From Pontederia crassipes (lineage: Eukaryota; Streptophyta; Magnoliopsida; Commelinales; Pontederiaceae): DNA of 64,000 nucleotides. Positions 23,084 to 35,617 of this stretch are shown in pieces. The position numbers were made by a program, and so were the translations under genes. Where the stretch lies: contig CM060191.1 in NCBI GenBank assembly GCA_030549335.1, forward strand, positions 5,833,001-5,897,000, given 5' to 3'. A model generated the notes under the pieces. That model made no database searches. It was not told the origin of the DNA and saw only the letters and a program-made list of their open reading frames with translations. Each line of letters begins with the position of its first letter. Position 1 is the stretch's first letter.

Positions 23084-24528
23084 ACATATTGTGTAATGAT
23101 AAAAAAAATTATTACGATTTGTAATGATTTGATCTCGATTGTTGGATCGATGATCAACGGCTGAAGTCGAATTATTATAAATTGTAATCATTTTCTTCTA
23201 TAGTTAACACACACATATATAAAAGTCAAATAAATCAGAGATACCAAACATGCTCCTCCAGGCAAGACAAAGAAGGCATTTCCTCATGCATCAAATTTTA
23301 AGGTGGTTGCAAAGTTCAAAGTTGAAACAAATATGTCAAGATCAAGCATTTGGTTTCCTATGAAGGTCCCCTCGTTTGATATTAATAATAATTTCAATCA
23401 ATTGACTCATGACGCAAACTTCCATTGCGCATGTGCGATAAAAAACAGGTATCCGAGAAAACTTTTATTAGGAATATATTGTCTTCTCAACTATATATAT
23501 ATATATATAGGGATATATATATGCTCCTAATCCCATATTATCGTTCATTTTTTTCCTTATTTTAGAATAAAATAAATACTTAATTATGTCCCGACGTCGA
23601 AGAAGGGGAAAAAAGAGGAAGTGACGCCCCTACCCTATAATAAAAGAGGGGGAACTTAATGCGTCGCATTGTATATGTTTTTATGATATTATATTGTTTA
23701 TCATATGATATATTTTTGACATCATTCGAGTTGGTCCAATGGACTCACAATCAATTTATTGATTATCAATAATGAAGAATATTATTTCGATTATAATTTA
23801 ATTAATTGGAAACACATTTTGTTATATATATATATATATATATATATATGAGTTTAATTTAGCTGATAATTATTTCAAATTTTTAAAAAAACAACAAGAG
23901 CATTTTTAAAGTCTGATAATAGTATTATAACATTAGTGATACCAACATGAACAACGAGGGAACGAGGTATGCTTTCGTGATCGACATTCTCTATTTTTTT
24001 TCCGTAAATATTTTTAGACCACGCTTATTTATTAAAAAATATTCCACGGAAAAAAAATATTTTTAACTATGAAATAAAATACTAAGTACAAAAATATAAT
24101 ACGACACAATCAAATTTCTTTATTATGGAATAATAAAAGTACAAAACATAACACTTGATTAGAGTACGGATTAATTAATTGAAAAAAGAGAGAGCACACG
24201 GATAATAACAAAAAGAAATGTGGATAAAATAGCTTTGAATACAATAATAAGCAGATTTATATGATTGATTCACAGAATAAATGGTATTATATGATTGATT
24301 CACAGAAATGTGTGATCTATTGTATACAAATCATATCGTATTGAATTAATTGAATAACTCCAATACAAATAAATGGTATTTTATGGGAAAAAATATAAAA
24401 TAATATTGGAGTAAAAGTAAAGGGTAAATATAAATAAAATATGAAAAACCAGAAACGAGTAATTGATGACTTGGTGAAACATTCCTTGACTCAAATTAAA
24501 ATACGTACTTTGAAGTGCTCATCTAATC
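21720..24528. other. AT-rich intergenic region with simple repeats
   Basis: No gene is recognised. It holds an (ATA)n tract running into (TTA)n at 22569-22681, (TA)n tracts at 23051-23079, 23496-23512 and 23823-23849, and otherwise AT-rich unique sequence. The CIPK promoter occupies the left end. Confidence 0.6.
22569..22681. repeat. Mirror-joined (ATA)n/(TTA)n microsatellite
   Basis: About 72 bp of ATA repeats switch to about 40 bp of TTA repeats. The two halves are reverse complements and could pair as a hairpin or cruciform. Confidence 0.85.
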
Positions 24529-26839
24529 TGTAACGCCTCTAAAATCGCACCTCCCGTCACGTAGGCGGTCGGTTTGACTCCGGAAGCGCTACACTGTCTA
24601 TTGCTCTACTGACCTTGATCATTCAACAAAACTGCTTACGTGACACTGGTAAAATAATAATAAACATAATGGAGGACTTTGAATGCGAAAGAGTAGTCGA
24701 AATGTCATGATGAATGACTTAAATACGGAAATTTGTAACGTCTCATTTTATAAAAAAAATATGCGAAAGTCTATGATGGTTCATATTATAGAAAACATGC
24801 GGGAGTTCACAGTGTCTTGCAATACAGAAAAATATGCGGAATTATAATAACATTTGTCTGAAGTTCTATGAGCAGAAGTAAAATATAATGTCTCTGGTCA
24901 TAATATGATTTAAACAGAAATGTGATAGAAAAGCTCGGAGTAGACAGATTAGTCATGTGCAATATTCTCCAAGCTCTACGCCCTCCATCATTTCCTCAGC
25001 TAGCATTCTCATCTGTAAAATCTCAATGCAGGCGAATAGAATATCCATGAGCAAACATGCTCAGTGCAATAGCTATAGATGGTGAAATAAGGATCGATGA
25101 AAGCAATATATAAATCTTTGTTCAAGTCAGTACTCTGTTCTTTATTATAACAATACTTTATCTTTGCTTTATTTTGACTTTGCTTTACGACGTCTCTGCT
25201 ATGTTGTGCTATACTTTACTTCACATTATCTCTGTCTTGCTTTACAATGCTTTGCTTTACTTTACTATGAGTTGTACTACATCTTTTATATTACTAGAAT
25301 ATCCTTAGGGTTGGTTGTCTTATGCGAGCTCGACTTTATTAGGTTGGGAAGCCAGAGTTGTCTCTTTGATTCTCTGATGCCAGTAAACCCATAAGAGAAA
25401 GAGATGGATGTTACTACCTCACCCAGTTCGAAAGGTAGGGAGAAGAATTCCTACAATTCAGGAACAATGGTCGGTTATGAGACACGTAGGTTCACTGTCT
25501 CCTCAGCTAACTACCTGTCCCTCTGGCATAATATTTTAATCTTTTAAGGGAAGGGGGTATGTCCTTTAGCATCATCATTCATTCGAGATACATGTGGAAG
25601 AAAACCTGAAATATCAGGAATAACGATCATTTAAAATAGTAGCGTCGCTGTCTCATCAGCTAACTACATATCTCTTCTCTGCTTTAATATCTGATATTGC
25701 TTTAACTTTGGGGGCGACGCATAGCAATCTCATGTCTTTGTCCTTGCTTGGTTTATCTTTAATCATTGTGAATCTATGATTTAGAATCCAACGGAACGAT
25801 GATCTTTATACAATAGGACTCAGCTAGTGTAGGTGAACTACTCAGAGTCTTAGTTACAATTTGGAAGTGGATTGGTGCGACCAGGTCTGACCAATTGGTC
25901 TGCCTGTCGGACCGATCGACCGCTCCTATTGGACCGGTCGACCGCTCCTATTGGACCGGTCGACCATTCCCTTGGCATCGGTTGACCGATCCTTTAGGAT
26001 CAGTCGGCCGAGTTCTTTATTTAGTGTCTGTGAATCGGTCGACCATTCAGGGTGTCGGTCGACCGTTCACTAAGCCATGAGGATGCGCAGTGCGCATCGG
26101 ATCGGTCGACCGTTCACTGAGACCGGTCCACCGATCGTAAGGTCGGGTTTCACTTTTTGACAGAGAGATCGGTCGACCGCCGTGGTGAGGCCGATCGACC
26201 GATCAGTATGAATTCATATGGGTTCTATGTACAGACCGGTCGACCGTTGGATAATATCGGTTGACCGGTCCTTACGATAAAACAGGGCCGCCGACTTCTC
26301 TATCGATTCCGGCGGTCTTCCGGCCATCAAAACAACGCGATATGAATACGAAAGTTGAAGATAACATTCTCAGGATCATAGTGGTATACTTCTTTGCATC
26401 AAACAATTCATAATTTCTCGTCTAGGGATTTTAAACGCTAAGGGTACCTTTTCTTTGTCGAAAATCATTTCGCCGGTCACCTCTCGTCGTCCGTCGGTCG
26501 TCGGACGTTCCTGATTAGCGAGGAAGGTTCGCCTCTTCCATGCGCACATCGAGGAATGTTCGTGCTCGTGAATTGGTCGAGGGTGCGTGCGTCGAAGGGA
26601 TCGTCGGTCGCTGCTCTGCTCGCGCACGTGGTCGCCGGTCGCCGGTCGGGAGGAAGACGAGGGAGAGGGAGAGGAGGTCGGGGGTTCCAAGAGGGCGCAA
26701 GTGCAACCCCCCTCTTATACGCCCCGACTGACCCTTGGTCGGCCGGAGGCGACCAGGGGAGGCGACGCCTCCCCACCGCTCGTTTCAATTTTCCTTTTTT
26801 GTTTTTTCTTTTCTTTTATGAAAAGTCCGATACGTTACA
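24529..26839 (-). repeat. 3' LTR of the gypsy element
   Basis: 2311 bp, matching the right LTR over its full length. It contains a dense set of GGTCGACC palindromes at 25910-26270 and a tandem duplication of a 21-bp unit (ACCGGTCGACCGCTCCTATTG) that the other LTR lacks. The Pro/Ser/Arg-rich ORF at 26376-26690 is repeated in the other LTR and is not treated as a gene. Confidence 0.93.
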
Positions 26840-26885
26840 TTATTACCCTTTAAAAAGAAAATTCGTACTCGAATTTGGATAAGGG

Positions 26886-28421
26886 TTAAGGCTTACCGAA
26901 ACGTTCAAAAAATTTCTCTCGCATTTCCGCTTCAACTTTCCAAGTGGCTTCTTTTCCTTGGTGAGGCTTCCATGCCACTTTGACCAGCATTACCCTCTTC
27001 TTCCCTTGTTGATGTACTTGGTATTCCAATATCTTAGTGGGTCGTTCCACATATGTCAGATCATCCTTGAGGTTTGGTTCGTCAATTTGGATCACGTTGG
27101 CGTAGTCATGTTTGTACATCCGGAGTAGCGAGACATGTAAGATGTTGTGCACCATTGAATACGCCGGAGGCAGGGCCAACCTGCATGCTGAGTCTCTGAC
27201 CATTTCGAGTATCTCGAATGGGCCTACGTACCTTGGGCTCAATTTTCCCCGTTTGCTAAAACGTATTACTCCTTTAGTGGGGGAGATCTTGAACAGAACT
27301 TGATCGCCCGCCTTGAACTTATGCTCTCGACGCTTCTTATCCGCGTAGGCCTTCTGACGGTCTTGAGCAGACTTCATTCTTTTCTTTATTAGTTCTACCT
27401 TGTTTGTATACTCCTGCTTCTGTAACTCAACACTTAAGATTTTCCTTTCTCCAACTTCGCCCCAACATGTCGGAGAACGACATGGGCGACCATACAATGT
27501 TTCAAAGGGAGACATCTCTATGCTAGCATGGAAACTGTTATTGTAGAAAAACTATATGAGAGGAAGGTGTTTATTCCAGTTACCATGCCAATCCAAAGCG
27601 CATGCTCTCAGCATGTCCTCCAACGTCTGGATCGTCCTCTCCGATTGGCCATCCGTCTGAGGATGAAATGTTGTGCTATACCGGAGCTTTGTTCCAAAAG
27701 CATTCTGAAGATTTTTCTAGAATCTGGAGGTGAACTTGGGATCTCTGTCGGATACAATGCCTGCTGGGATCCCGTGAAGCCTAACAATCTCCTGCACATA
27801 TAAATTCATGAGGCTTTCAAGAGATTATTTTACTTTAATAGGTAGAAAGTGAGCCGATTTAGTAAGTCAGTCCATTATAATACAAATGGCGTCGTGCCCC
27901 TTCAGAGTCCGAGGTAGACCTGTGATAAAGTTCGTCGATATTTCTTCCCACTTTCACTGTGGGATGCCCAGACTCTTCAAGGTTCACTGTGACTTCTGAT
28001 GTTCGATCTTGACATGTTGACACACTATGCATTTGGAGACATACTCCGCTATCTTCTTCTTCATGTCTAGCCACCAGTAACTCTTCTGCACGTCCTTGTA
28101 CATCTTTGTACTCCCTGGATGGATTGCAAACTCAGATTTGTGGCATTCGTCTAACACTTCTTTTCGGAGTTCCGGGTTGTTTGGTACCCATAGCCGGTCG
28201 TGGTACCTGATGCCACCATCCGAAGAGACCTTAAGATTCATTGTTTCCATGCTTATCTTCGTCATCATATCTTGATACTCTGTGTCTTCCACTTGTGCTT
28301 CTATGATCCTTCCTATCACATTCGGTACTATGCGCTGCATCATCATCAGTGATCTATCGTGCCTTACTTTTGGTGTCCATTTGAACAGTTCTTCCATGAG
28401 TTCGAACCGTCGTAGGCGCAT
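26886..28421 (-). pseudogene. Integrase with chromodomain-like C-terminus, disrupted
   Basis: The zinc-binding HHCC region is visible (HKSEFAIHPGSTKMYKDV, CIVCQHVK). The catalytic core at about 27980-27520 is recognisable on the minus strand ([21 protein letters not shown]) but has several stops. 27515-26886 is open and carries the GPF/Y region (LSPRYVGPFEILEMV, ALPPAYSMVHNILHVSLLR), then a chromodomain-like end (VERPTKILEYQVHQQGKKRV, VAWKPHQGKEATW). In chromoviruses this tail directs integration toward heterochromatin. Confidence 0.88.
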
Positions 28422-28514
28422 GTAAGCTAAGGATCCTTCTCATTTTTTTACTGAGAGCGTCAGCTACTGAGTTTGTCTTGCCGGGTTGGTAGTTAATGGT
28501 AAACTCGTAATCTT

Positions 28515-29970
28515 TCAAGAATTCCATCCAACGCCTTTGACCATATTTATTTCTTTTTGTGTGAAAACATATTTTAAACTTTTGTGATATGTATAGACCA
28601 CAAATTCTTCTCCATATAAGTAGTGACGCCAAAGCTTGAGGGCGAACACTACTGTTGCCAACTCGAGGTCATGCGTTGGATAATTAACCTCATGCTTCTT
28701 TAGCTGCCTAGATGCGTATGCCACCATCTTCCCATGTTGCATTAATACGCATCCCAATCCTGTACCACTAGCATCGCTGTAAACCACGTAGCCACCGTTG
28801 TCCGATGGTAACGTCAGGATTGGTGCAAGTTAGTCGCCCCTTTAACTCCTGAAAACTTTCTTCGCATTTGAGCGACCAGATGAACTTTTCTCCTTTCCTT
28901 GTGAGCTTGGTCAGCGGCAATGCTATTCTGGAGAAGTCTTTGATAAAATGTCTATAGTATCCGACCAAACCGAGGAAACTCCTAATCTCGGAGACATTCT
29001 TCGGTTGAGTCCAGTTGGACACCGCTTCAACCTTCGCAGGATCCACTGCAACTCCGTCTTTAGAGATGATATGTCCGAGGAACATGATCTGCTCTAACAA
29101 AAATTCGCATTTTGAAAACTTTGCATATAGTTTCTTTGCTCGTAATGTTTCCAGTACTGTCCTCAGATGCCCTCCATGTTGTTCCATGCTCGACGAATAG
29201 ACGAGGATATCGTCGACGAAGACAATTATGAACTTATCCAGGTGTTCGTGGAAAGTTCGATTTATGAGGTCCATGAATGCTGTCGGAGCATTTGTCAATC
29301 CAAACGGCATCACTATGAACTCATAATGTTCATATCTTGATCGGAAAGCCGTCTTTGGGATGTCTTCTTCTGCCACCCTTAATTGATGGTATCCACTCCT
29401 CAGATCGATCTTTGATAACACCATTGCCTTGGACAGCTGATCAAATAGGTCGTCGATGCGAGGTAGTGGGTACATGTTCTTTATTGTGCCTTTGTTCAAC
29501 ATTCTGTAGTCGATACAAAGCCTCAACGATCCGTCATTCTTTTTGACAAAAAGAACTGGTGCTCCCTAAGGTGAGACGCTAGGCCTTATGAAATCTTTAT
29601 CCAGTAACTCTTGAATCTGGTCATTCAATTCCTTTATCTCTATCGGAGTCATGTGGTATGGGACTTTGGAAATTGGTGCAGTTTCGGGTGCTATTTCAGT
29701 GTGAAAGTCTATCTCCCTCCTAGGCGGTAGACCACTAACATCCTCAGGGAATACATCAAGAAATTCCCTCACCACTTCTATGTCTTGAGGAGTCTTCTTT
29801 GGCTCTTCTATTTTGATTATACTGGTTATGTAACCTCTACATCCTTTCTGAAGTAATTTGTGTGCCTTTATGGCAGAGACTATAATCCTTGGTTCTTTCT
29901 GTGCAATACCCCTGACTATGACTTTATTTGTACTCTGTGTGCCTATGATTATTTTCTTTTGCTTGCACAA
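28515..29970 (-). pseudogene. Reverse transcriptase and RNase H, disrupted
   Basis: The N-terminal part has FLDVFPEDVSGLPPRREIDF. The palm has [39 protein letters not shown] and the catalytic FVDDILVYS (YVDD/FVDD box). The frame is broken by TAG replacing the Trp of SPWGAP at about 29566, and by a one-base insertion near 28835. RNase H follows with VYSDAS and DLELA, but the usual third catalytic Asp in VYTDHKSL is Tyr (VYTYHKSL), so RNase H would be inactive. Confidence 0.92.
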
Positions 29971-29994
29971 TATTAAAACATCATGTGAGGTTAG

Positions 29995-30405
29995 TCAATC
30001 CATGCCCAATATTATATTATAATCTTTCATGGGGATAATGATAAGATTGGCAGGATAATTCTTTGTCTCTATCTCTGTGGATACATTGGAAAGATATTTT
30101 GTTGTAAATAGGATGCCCTGTGGGGTTAAGATGTTCATCTTATGCTCTAAGTTCATGGCAGCTAACCCTAAGGTTTTGATACATTCTTCAGATATAAAGG
30201 AATGTGAGACACCGGAATCAAACAACACTTTAGTAGATAAATCGGCTACGAATAGCGTACATCGAATGACATCAGCGTCATTCTGCGGTGCATCCTCTTC
30301 CAGATTGAAGAGTCTTCCCTGTACCAACTGTTGTTGTCCGCGTCTCGGACAGTTCACTGCTATATGCCCCATTCCGTCGTAGTAGTAACAGGCTCCTGAC
30401 TTCAT
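29995..30405 (-). pseudogene. Retropepsin-type aspartic protease domain
   Basis: LFDSGVSHSFIS holds the catalytic Asp (the usual sequence is DSGASHSF) and is followed by NLIIIPMKDYNIILGMD. A Trp codon after LGMD is TGA, which cuts the reading frame before reverse transcriptase. Confidence 0.85.
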
Positions 30406-31458
30406 TCGACATTTCCCAGCATGGGTCCTGCCACAAGTGTTGCATAAAATTCACTCACTTTGTGTGGGTAGTGCTTGAGGGGCTCTAGGAGGCTGTTGCC
30501 TCTGCTGTTGGGCTGGGCGCCTCTGCGTTTGCTGAGGGGTTCGCTATTGTTGTTGTTGTTGTGGCTATTGGTACGGTGGGGGAGGAGCTTATTGCGGTGG
30601 ACGGTATGGTTGCTGTTGTTGTTGAGGGTGGTGGTTCTGTTGAGGCGTTGCATATGGGTGGTACCGGTTATCCCGTCGTTGGTGTTGTCGATTATTCTCA
30701 CGAAACTATTGATGTTGCTACTGCTGCTGGGAACTCTGCCCCACATTCTGCTGAGCCTTTTGGACTTTCTACATATCTTGATGGTCCTTCTCCGATAGAG
30801 TAGCCAAAATGATGGCGTCCTTTAAGGTCTTGCAGTTCCCAGATCTTGTATGAGGTCTCAGGACGGGATTCAGCCCGTCCACAAAACGCTTGGTCACATC
30901 CAATTCGTCCATGGTTAACTTGGAATACTTCTTCAACCTGACGAACTTCGTCATATATTGCTCCACCGTCATGGTCCCTTGTACCAAGTCCAAGAACTTC
31001 TTCTGCTTCAGATCCCTTTGAAACTTAGGGAAATACCGCGTCTCAAATGCTTGACAGAAATTCTCCCATGCAACAATCTTCACGTCAGGGAAACTGGTAG
31101 CCTTTCTCGCCTTCCACCGTTTCTTGGCATCCTTTTGGAGGGTGTCCTCAAGGAAAAGGACCTTCTTATTCTTGGGCACATCGAGGATGTCGAACTTGTC
31201 CTCGATGACTTCAATCCATTGCTCTGCTATTAATAGGCCTCCTTCTCCGTTGAATATTAGAGGTTTTGACCTCCAAAAATCTTGTAACGTGCAGACGGAA
31301 GGGACCTGACGTCCTTGCTGGGCCGGTGACTCTGGTTGAGGAGGAGAAGATGGAGGTGGAGGTGGATATGGTGGAGGTGGGGGAACATATATGTTCTCCC
31401 CTTCAATGTAGTTCTCACCCTCACTGGTGTAGCCATATTCTCTTCTTTGATATGACAT
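30402..31458 (-). pseudogene. gag (capsid region and zinc knuckle), disrupted
   Basis: The frame starts MSYQRREYGY and has a proline-rich stretch, then a retrotransposon gag domain (FNGEGGLLIAEQWIEVIEDK, FETRYFPKFQRDLKQKKFLD, MTVEQYMTKFVRLKKYS, FVDGLNP). It runs into a Gln-rich segment encoded by (TTG)-like DNA, where several CAG/CAA codons have become TAG/TAA. The zinc knuckle has CYYYDGMGHIAVNC where CXXC is expected, so the second Cys is lost. Gag packages element RNA. An acceptor-like TTTTTATAG lies directly before the ATG. Confidence 0.88.
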
Positions 31459-31660
31459 CTATAAAAATGACCATAACAATGCTTGAGAGGGGCACATAAA
31501 AACAATTCAAAGATTCTTAATCTAAATAAAAATCTTAGATCACACTGAAGCCAAAATACTCAATATTCATTAAAGCAAATATTCTTCTCTTGATAAGGTT
31601 CGAAAAGCATAACATATGTCTGAGGCGCACTAAGACCTTCACAACGAGATACATCCAGCA

Positions 31661-32233
31661 CTAATCACTACGTCTAGAACGATAGGGGCACTCATCATCA
31701 GTGTGTCCCATGTAGCAGAGATCACAGCACTACTCTAGATCGGTCTGACTGATAGGGCTCGCGTCTCTGAACTGTAGCTCCCGTGGTGGTGCATGAGCTT
31801 CTTCTTCGTCATCAGAGGATATATAAATCGGATTGTTTATATGTCTTCCATCCATCTTCCAGTTTCCCCTTGGAATTACTTCTTCCCCTGTCCCAATGGA
31901 TGAGGAGGATAAATCAGGATCGTTACTTTCAACGCTCTCCAAATTATACGCAGGATTAATACGCCGGTCTCTCTGGAGTAGGCTGTGGAGGAGTTGGGAG
32001 ATCTAGTGGATGTCTATTAATTCCAATTATATGACCTCCCCTACGTAAAATCTTGGTGATCATGCAATGTGGAGGCATCTAAAACATAATAAACCCAATA
32101 ATATAAGTATGATTCTCATAGGAATGTACTTATTACTTACTTGAAGAGTGAAGCCGCAGATACTTGAGAAGCTTGCACATGACGTTATCGTGAGCTGTGT
32201 ACAGTATGAACAATGAATGCCATGCATGAACAT
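31661..32233 (-). pseudogene. Leader ORF between primer site and gag, possibly spliced, with zinc-knuckle-like end
   Basis: An ATG at 32233 opens a 31-codon frame that ends at a strong donor, CAA|GTAAGT (32140). After 62 nt the acceptor GTTTTAG (ends 32079) precedes an ATG at 32078, in the same frame. Downstream the frame continues with one frameshift near 31964, through an acidic Ser-rich stretch (YISSDDEEEAH). It crosses one stop at about 31731, then encodes CCDLCYMGHTDDECPYR and ends at 31663. The Cys/His spacing (CX2CX3HX4C) is one residue short of a canonical zinc knuckle. I do not recognise the protein. The short intron and the breaks make this tentative; it could be ordinary untranslated leader. 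Confidence 0.35.
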
Positions 32234-32264
32234 CTACTATACTATGATCAATGAAGGAGCCAAG

Positions 32265-32286
32265 AACTTAGGCTCTGATATCAAAC
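32265..32286 (-). other. Primer-binding site (initiator tRNA-Met type)
   Basis: Just inside the 5' LTR the minus strand reads GTTTGATATCAGAGCCTAAG. It matches the usual plant iMet primer site TGGTATCAGAGCC apart from a changed GG/GT region, and is separated from the LTR by one or two bases. Confidence 0.7.
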
Positions 32287-34514
32287 TATAACGTCCCCAA
32301 AATTGTACCTCTCACCACGTAGGCGATCGGTTTGACCCCGAGAGCGCTACACTACCTATTGCTCTACTGACCTTGACCATTCAAAAAAACTACTTACGTG
32401 ACACTAGTAAAATAATAATAAACATAATGGAGGACTTTGAATGCGGAAGAGTAGTCGAAATGCCATGATGAATGACTTAAATACGGAAATTTGTAACGTC
32501 TCATTTTATAAAAAAATATGCGGAAGTCTATGATGATTCATATTATAGAAAATATGCGAGAGTTCACAATGTCTTGCAATATAGAAAATTATGCGGAATC
32601 ATAATAACATTTGTCTGAAGTTCTATGAGCGAAAGTAAAACATGATGTCTCTGATCATAATATGATTTAAACAGAAATGTGATAAAAAAGCTCGGAGTAG
32701 ACAGATTAGTCATGTGCAACATTCTCCAAGCTCTGCGCCCTTCATCATTTCCTCAGTTGGTATTCTCACCTGTAAAATCTCAATGCAGGGGAATAGAATA
32801 CCCATGAGCAAACATGCCCAGTACAATAGCTATAGACGGTGAAATAAGGATCGATGAAAGTAATATATAAATTTTTGTTCAAGTCGGTACTCTATTCTTT
32901 ATTATAATAATATTTTATCTTTGCTCTACTTTGACTTTGCTTTACGATGTCTCTGCTATGTTGTGCTATACTTTACTTCACATTATCTCTGTCTTGCTTT
33001 ACAATGATTTACTTTACTTTATTGTGAGTTGTACTACGCCTTTTACATTACTAGAATATCCTTAGGGTTGGTTGTCTTATGCGAGCTCGACTTTATTAGG
33101 TTGGTAAGCCAGAGTTGCCTCTCTGATTCTCTGATGCCAGTAAGCCCATAAAGGAAAGAGGTGGGTGTTACTACCTCACCCAGTTCGAAAGGTAGGGAGA
33201 AGAATTCCTACAATCCAGGAACAATGGTCGATTATGAGACCCATATGTTCACTGTCTCCTCAGCTAACTACATGTCCCTCTGACATAATACTTTAATCTT
33301 TTAAGGGAAGGGGGTATGTCCTTTAGCATCACCATTCATTCGAGATACATGTGGGAGAAAACCTGAAATATCAGGAATAGCGATCATTTAAAATAGTAGC
33401 GTCGCTGTCTCATCAGCTAACTACATATCCCTTCTCTGTTTTAATATCTGATCTTACTTTAACTTTGGGGGTGGCGCATAGTAATCTCATGTCTTTGTCC
33501 TTGCTTTGTTTATCTTTAATCATTGTGAATCTATGATTTAGAATCCAACGGAACGTTGATCTTTATACAATAGGACTCAGCTAGTGTAGGTGAACTACTC
33601 AGAGTCTTAGTTACAATTTGGAAGTGGATTGGTCCGATCAAGTCTGACCAATGGGTCTGCCTGTCGGACTGGTCGACCGTTCCCTTGGCATCGGTCAACC
33701 GGTCCTTTAGGATCGGTCGGCCGAGTTCTTTATTCAGTTTCTGTGAACCGATCGACCGTTCAGGGTGTCGGTCGACCGTTCACTAAGTCATGAGGATGCG
33801 CAGTGCGCATCGGATCGGTCGACGGTTCACTGGGACCGGTCCACCGATCGTAAGGTCGGGTTTCACTTTTTGACAGAGAGACCGGTCGACCGCCGTGGTG
33901 AGGCCGATCGACCGATCAGTATGAATTCATATGGGTTCTATGTACAGACCGGTCGACCGTTGGATAATATTGGTCGACCGGTCTTTGCGATAAAATAGAG
34001 CCATCGGACTTCTCCATCGATTCCGGCGGTCTTCCGGCCATCAAAACAATGCGATATGAATACGAAAGTTGAAGATAACATTCTCAGGATCATAGTGGTA
34101 TACTTCTTTGCATCAAATAATCCATAATTCCTCATCTAGGAATTTTAAATGCTAAGGGTACCTTTTCTTTGTCGGAAATCATTTCACCGGTCACTGCTCG
34201 TCGTCCGTCGGTCGTCGGACGTTCCTGATTGGCGAGGAAGGTTCGCCTCTTCCACGCGCACGTCGAGGAATGTTCGTGCTCGTGGATTGGTCGAGGGTAC
34301 GTGCGTTGAAGGGATCGTCGGTCGCTGCTCTGCTCGCGCACGTGGTCGTCGGTCGCCGGTCGGGAGGAAGATGAGGGAGAGGGAGAGGAGGTTGGGGGTT
34401 CCAAGAGGGCGCAAGTCCCCCCCCCCCCTTTAAGGGTTGGCCGGAGGCAAAACGACGGAAGGCCAGGGGATCTTTTTTCTTTTTTTTTTTTGATGAAAAG
34501 TTTGATACGTTACA
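32287..34514 (-). repeat. 5' LTR of the gypsy element
   Basis: 2228 bp, the partner of the left LTR, with GGTCGACC palindromes at 33660-33985. Differences include a poly-C run at about 34418, loss of about 60 bp near the tip, and the terminal TG changed to TA (32287-32288). Confidence 0.93.
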
Positions 34515-34881
34515 TAATCGGCCATATGCATTCATTTGAATCTGCATGAGCCCTCTACTAATTTATTAGTTTGGTTGGCAGAATTAGTTAGTATCATTTT
34601 GTTCTTTATCTCGATATCGAATTAGTCAGATTGAATATTCAGAGACCGACATCTCTATTAATATGTAAATTTTATCACGATGGCACGATAAACAATAAAG
34701 ACCGGCCCCTAGCTTCTTCGTATGCATACAAACAAGGAAGGAATTGCGTGCTCTATCTCTTTACTTTGTTGTCTCCCTGTCATGAGTTTCTTGCTTGCTT
34801 TCCGTTTGTTATCCCTTACACATCTTCATTATCATATATTATTGTCATTGACCATATATTTAGGTAACAAGAAACCCCATC

Positions 34882-34925
<44 letters not shown>

Positions 34926-35617
34926 AGAGAGAGAGAGAGAGAGTCGTCGAAATTGATAAGAAGTATGATGAATGCATGCTTATAACTTATAAGGTTAGTC
35001 TTGTATTTAGCTTTCACTAATCGATCCGCACACAAATCATAGTTATAAGATGTATGTATAAACTACCACAATTAAGGACCAAGGGCTCCTGAATGATAGC
35101 TATAACAAGGAGAAGGAATTAATAGAGACACAACAAGTCCAGAACTACTGATCAACGTATGATACGTGAAATCGTTGATAGTCAATGTCCTTAATGATTT
35201 TAAGGTATGGAAAAAATGATTGTATTATTTTTTTTTAAAGGTAACATCATCGTACTTTTATTAATCACTATTCGTTTTATGAGAAATGATGAATAAAAAA
35301 TTATCTAATTAATCAAATCATCATCCATCAATTAATAGGAATATGATGATGCTACCTACCTTAAATCTTATATATATCATAATGATTTTAAATTTAGTTA
35401 GCTACTTAGCTATCTAGTATTAGCTATAATACGCTGTACGCTAGGAGAAATAAGGAGAGAGAAATATATAGACCACAACTTGGGTCACTTACTTTTGAAG
35501 CTGACGATAGGTCACAAACAAAAATTTGATGACATGTTATTGAGGTGGTCATCAAGTTAACGCAAATCCCCAAGTCTGCCTCATGAATTGACTAGTTTAA
35601 TTAGTTGTGTCTCACTA
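34515..35617. other. AT-rich intergenic region with (TA)n(GA)n repeat
   Basis: No gene seen. (TA)n at 34884-34924 runs into (GA)n at 34926-34943. The rest is AT-rich unique sequence. Confidence 0.6.

Larger units (their letters stand above)
24529..34514 (-). mobile_element. Ty3/gypsy LTR retrotransposon, chromovirus type (probably Tekay/Del lineage), defective
   Basis: Two LTRs (24529-26839 and 32287-34514) bound the element. It is flanked by the perfect 5-bp duplication TAATC (24524-24528 and 34515-34519). LTR ends are TGTAACG...CGTTACA; the right copy starts TATAACG. The coding direction is minus, so the right LTR is the 5' LTR. Order on the minus strand: LTR, primer-binding site, leader ORF, gag, protease, reverse transcriptase, RNase H, integrase, chromodomain-like tail, LTR. 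Integrase after RT/RNase H marks Ty3/gypsy; the long LTRs and chromodomain-like tail suggest Tekay/Del. Many stops, a frameshift and lost catalytic residues disable it. The LTRs differ by many substitutions and several indels, so it is not very recent. Confidence 0.95.

Noticed and set aside
25910-26270. Spaced GGTCGACC repeats as a CRISPR-like array
   Set aside because: The repeats are only 8-12 bp, unevenly spaced, and lie in an LTR.
26376-26690. Pro/Ser/Arg-rich ORF on the minus strand, repeated at 34132-34404
   Set aside because: Both copies lie at the same place in the two LTRs and have overlapping frames on both strands. It is GC-rich LTR sequence and not a separate gene.
30475-30798. 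Leu-rich plus-strand ORF
   Set aside because: It is the antisense of the Gln-rich gag segment.
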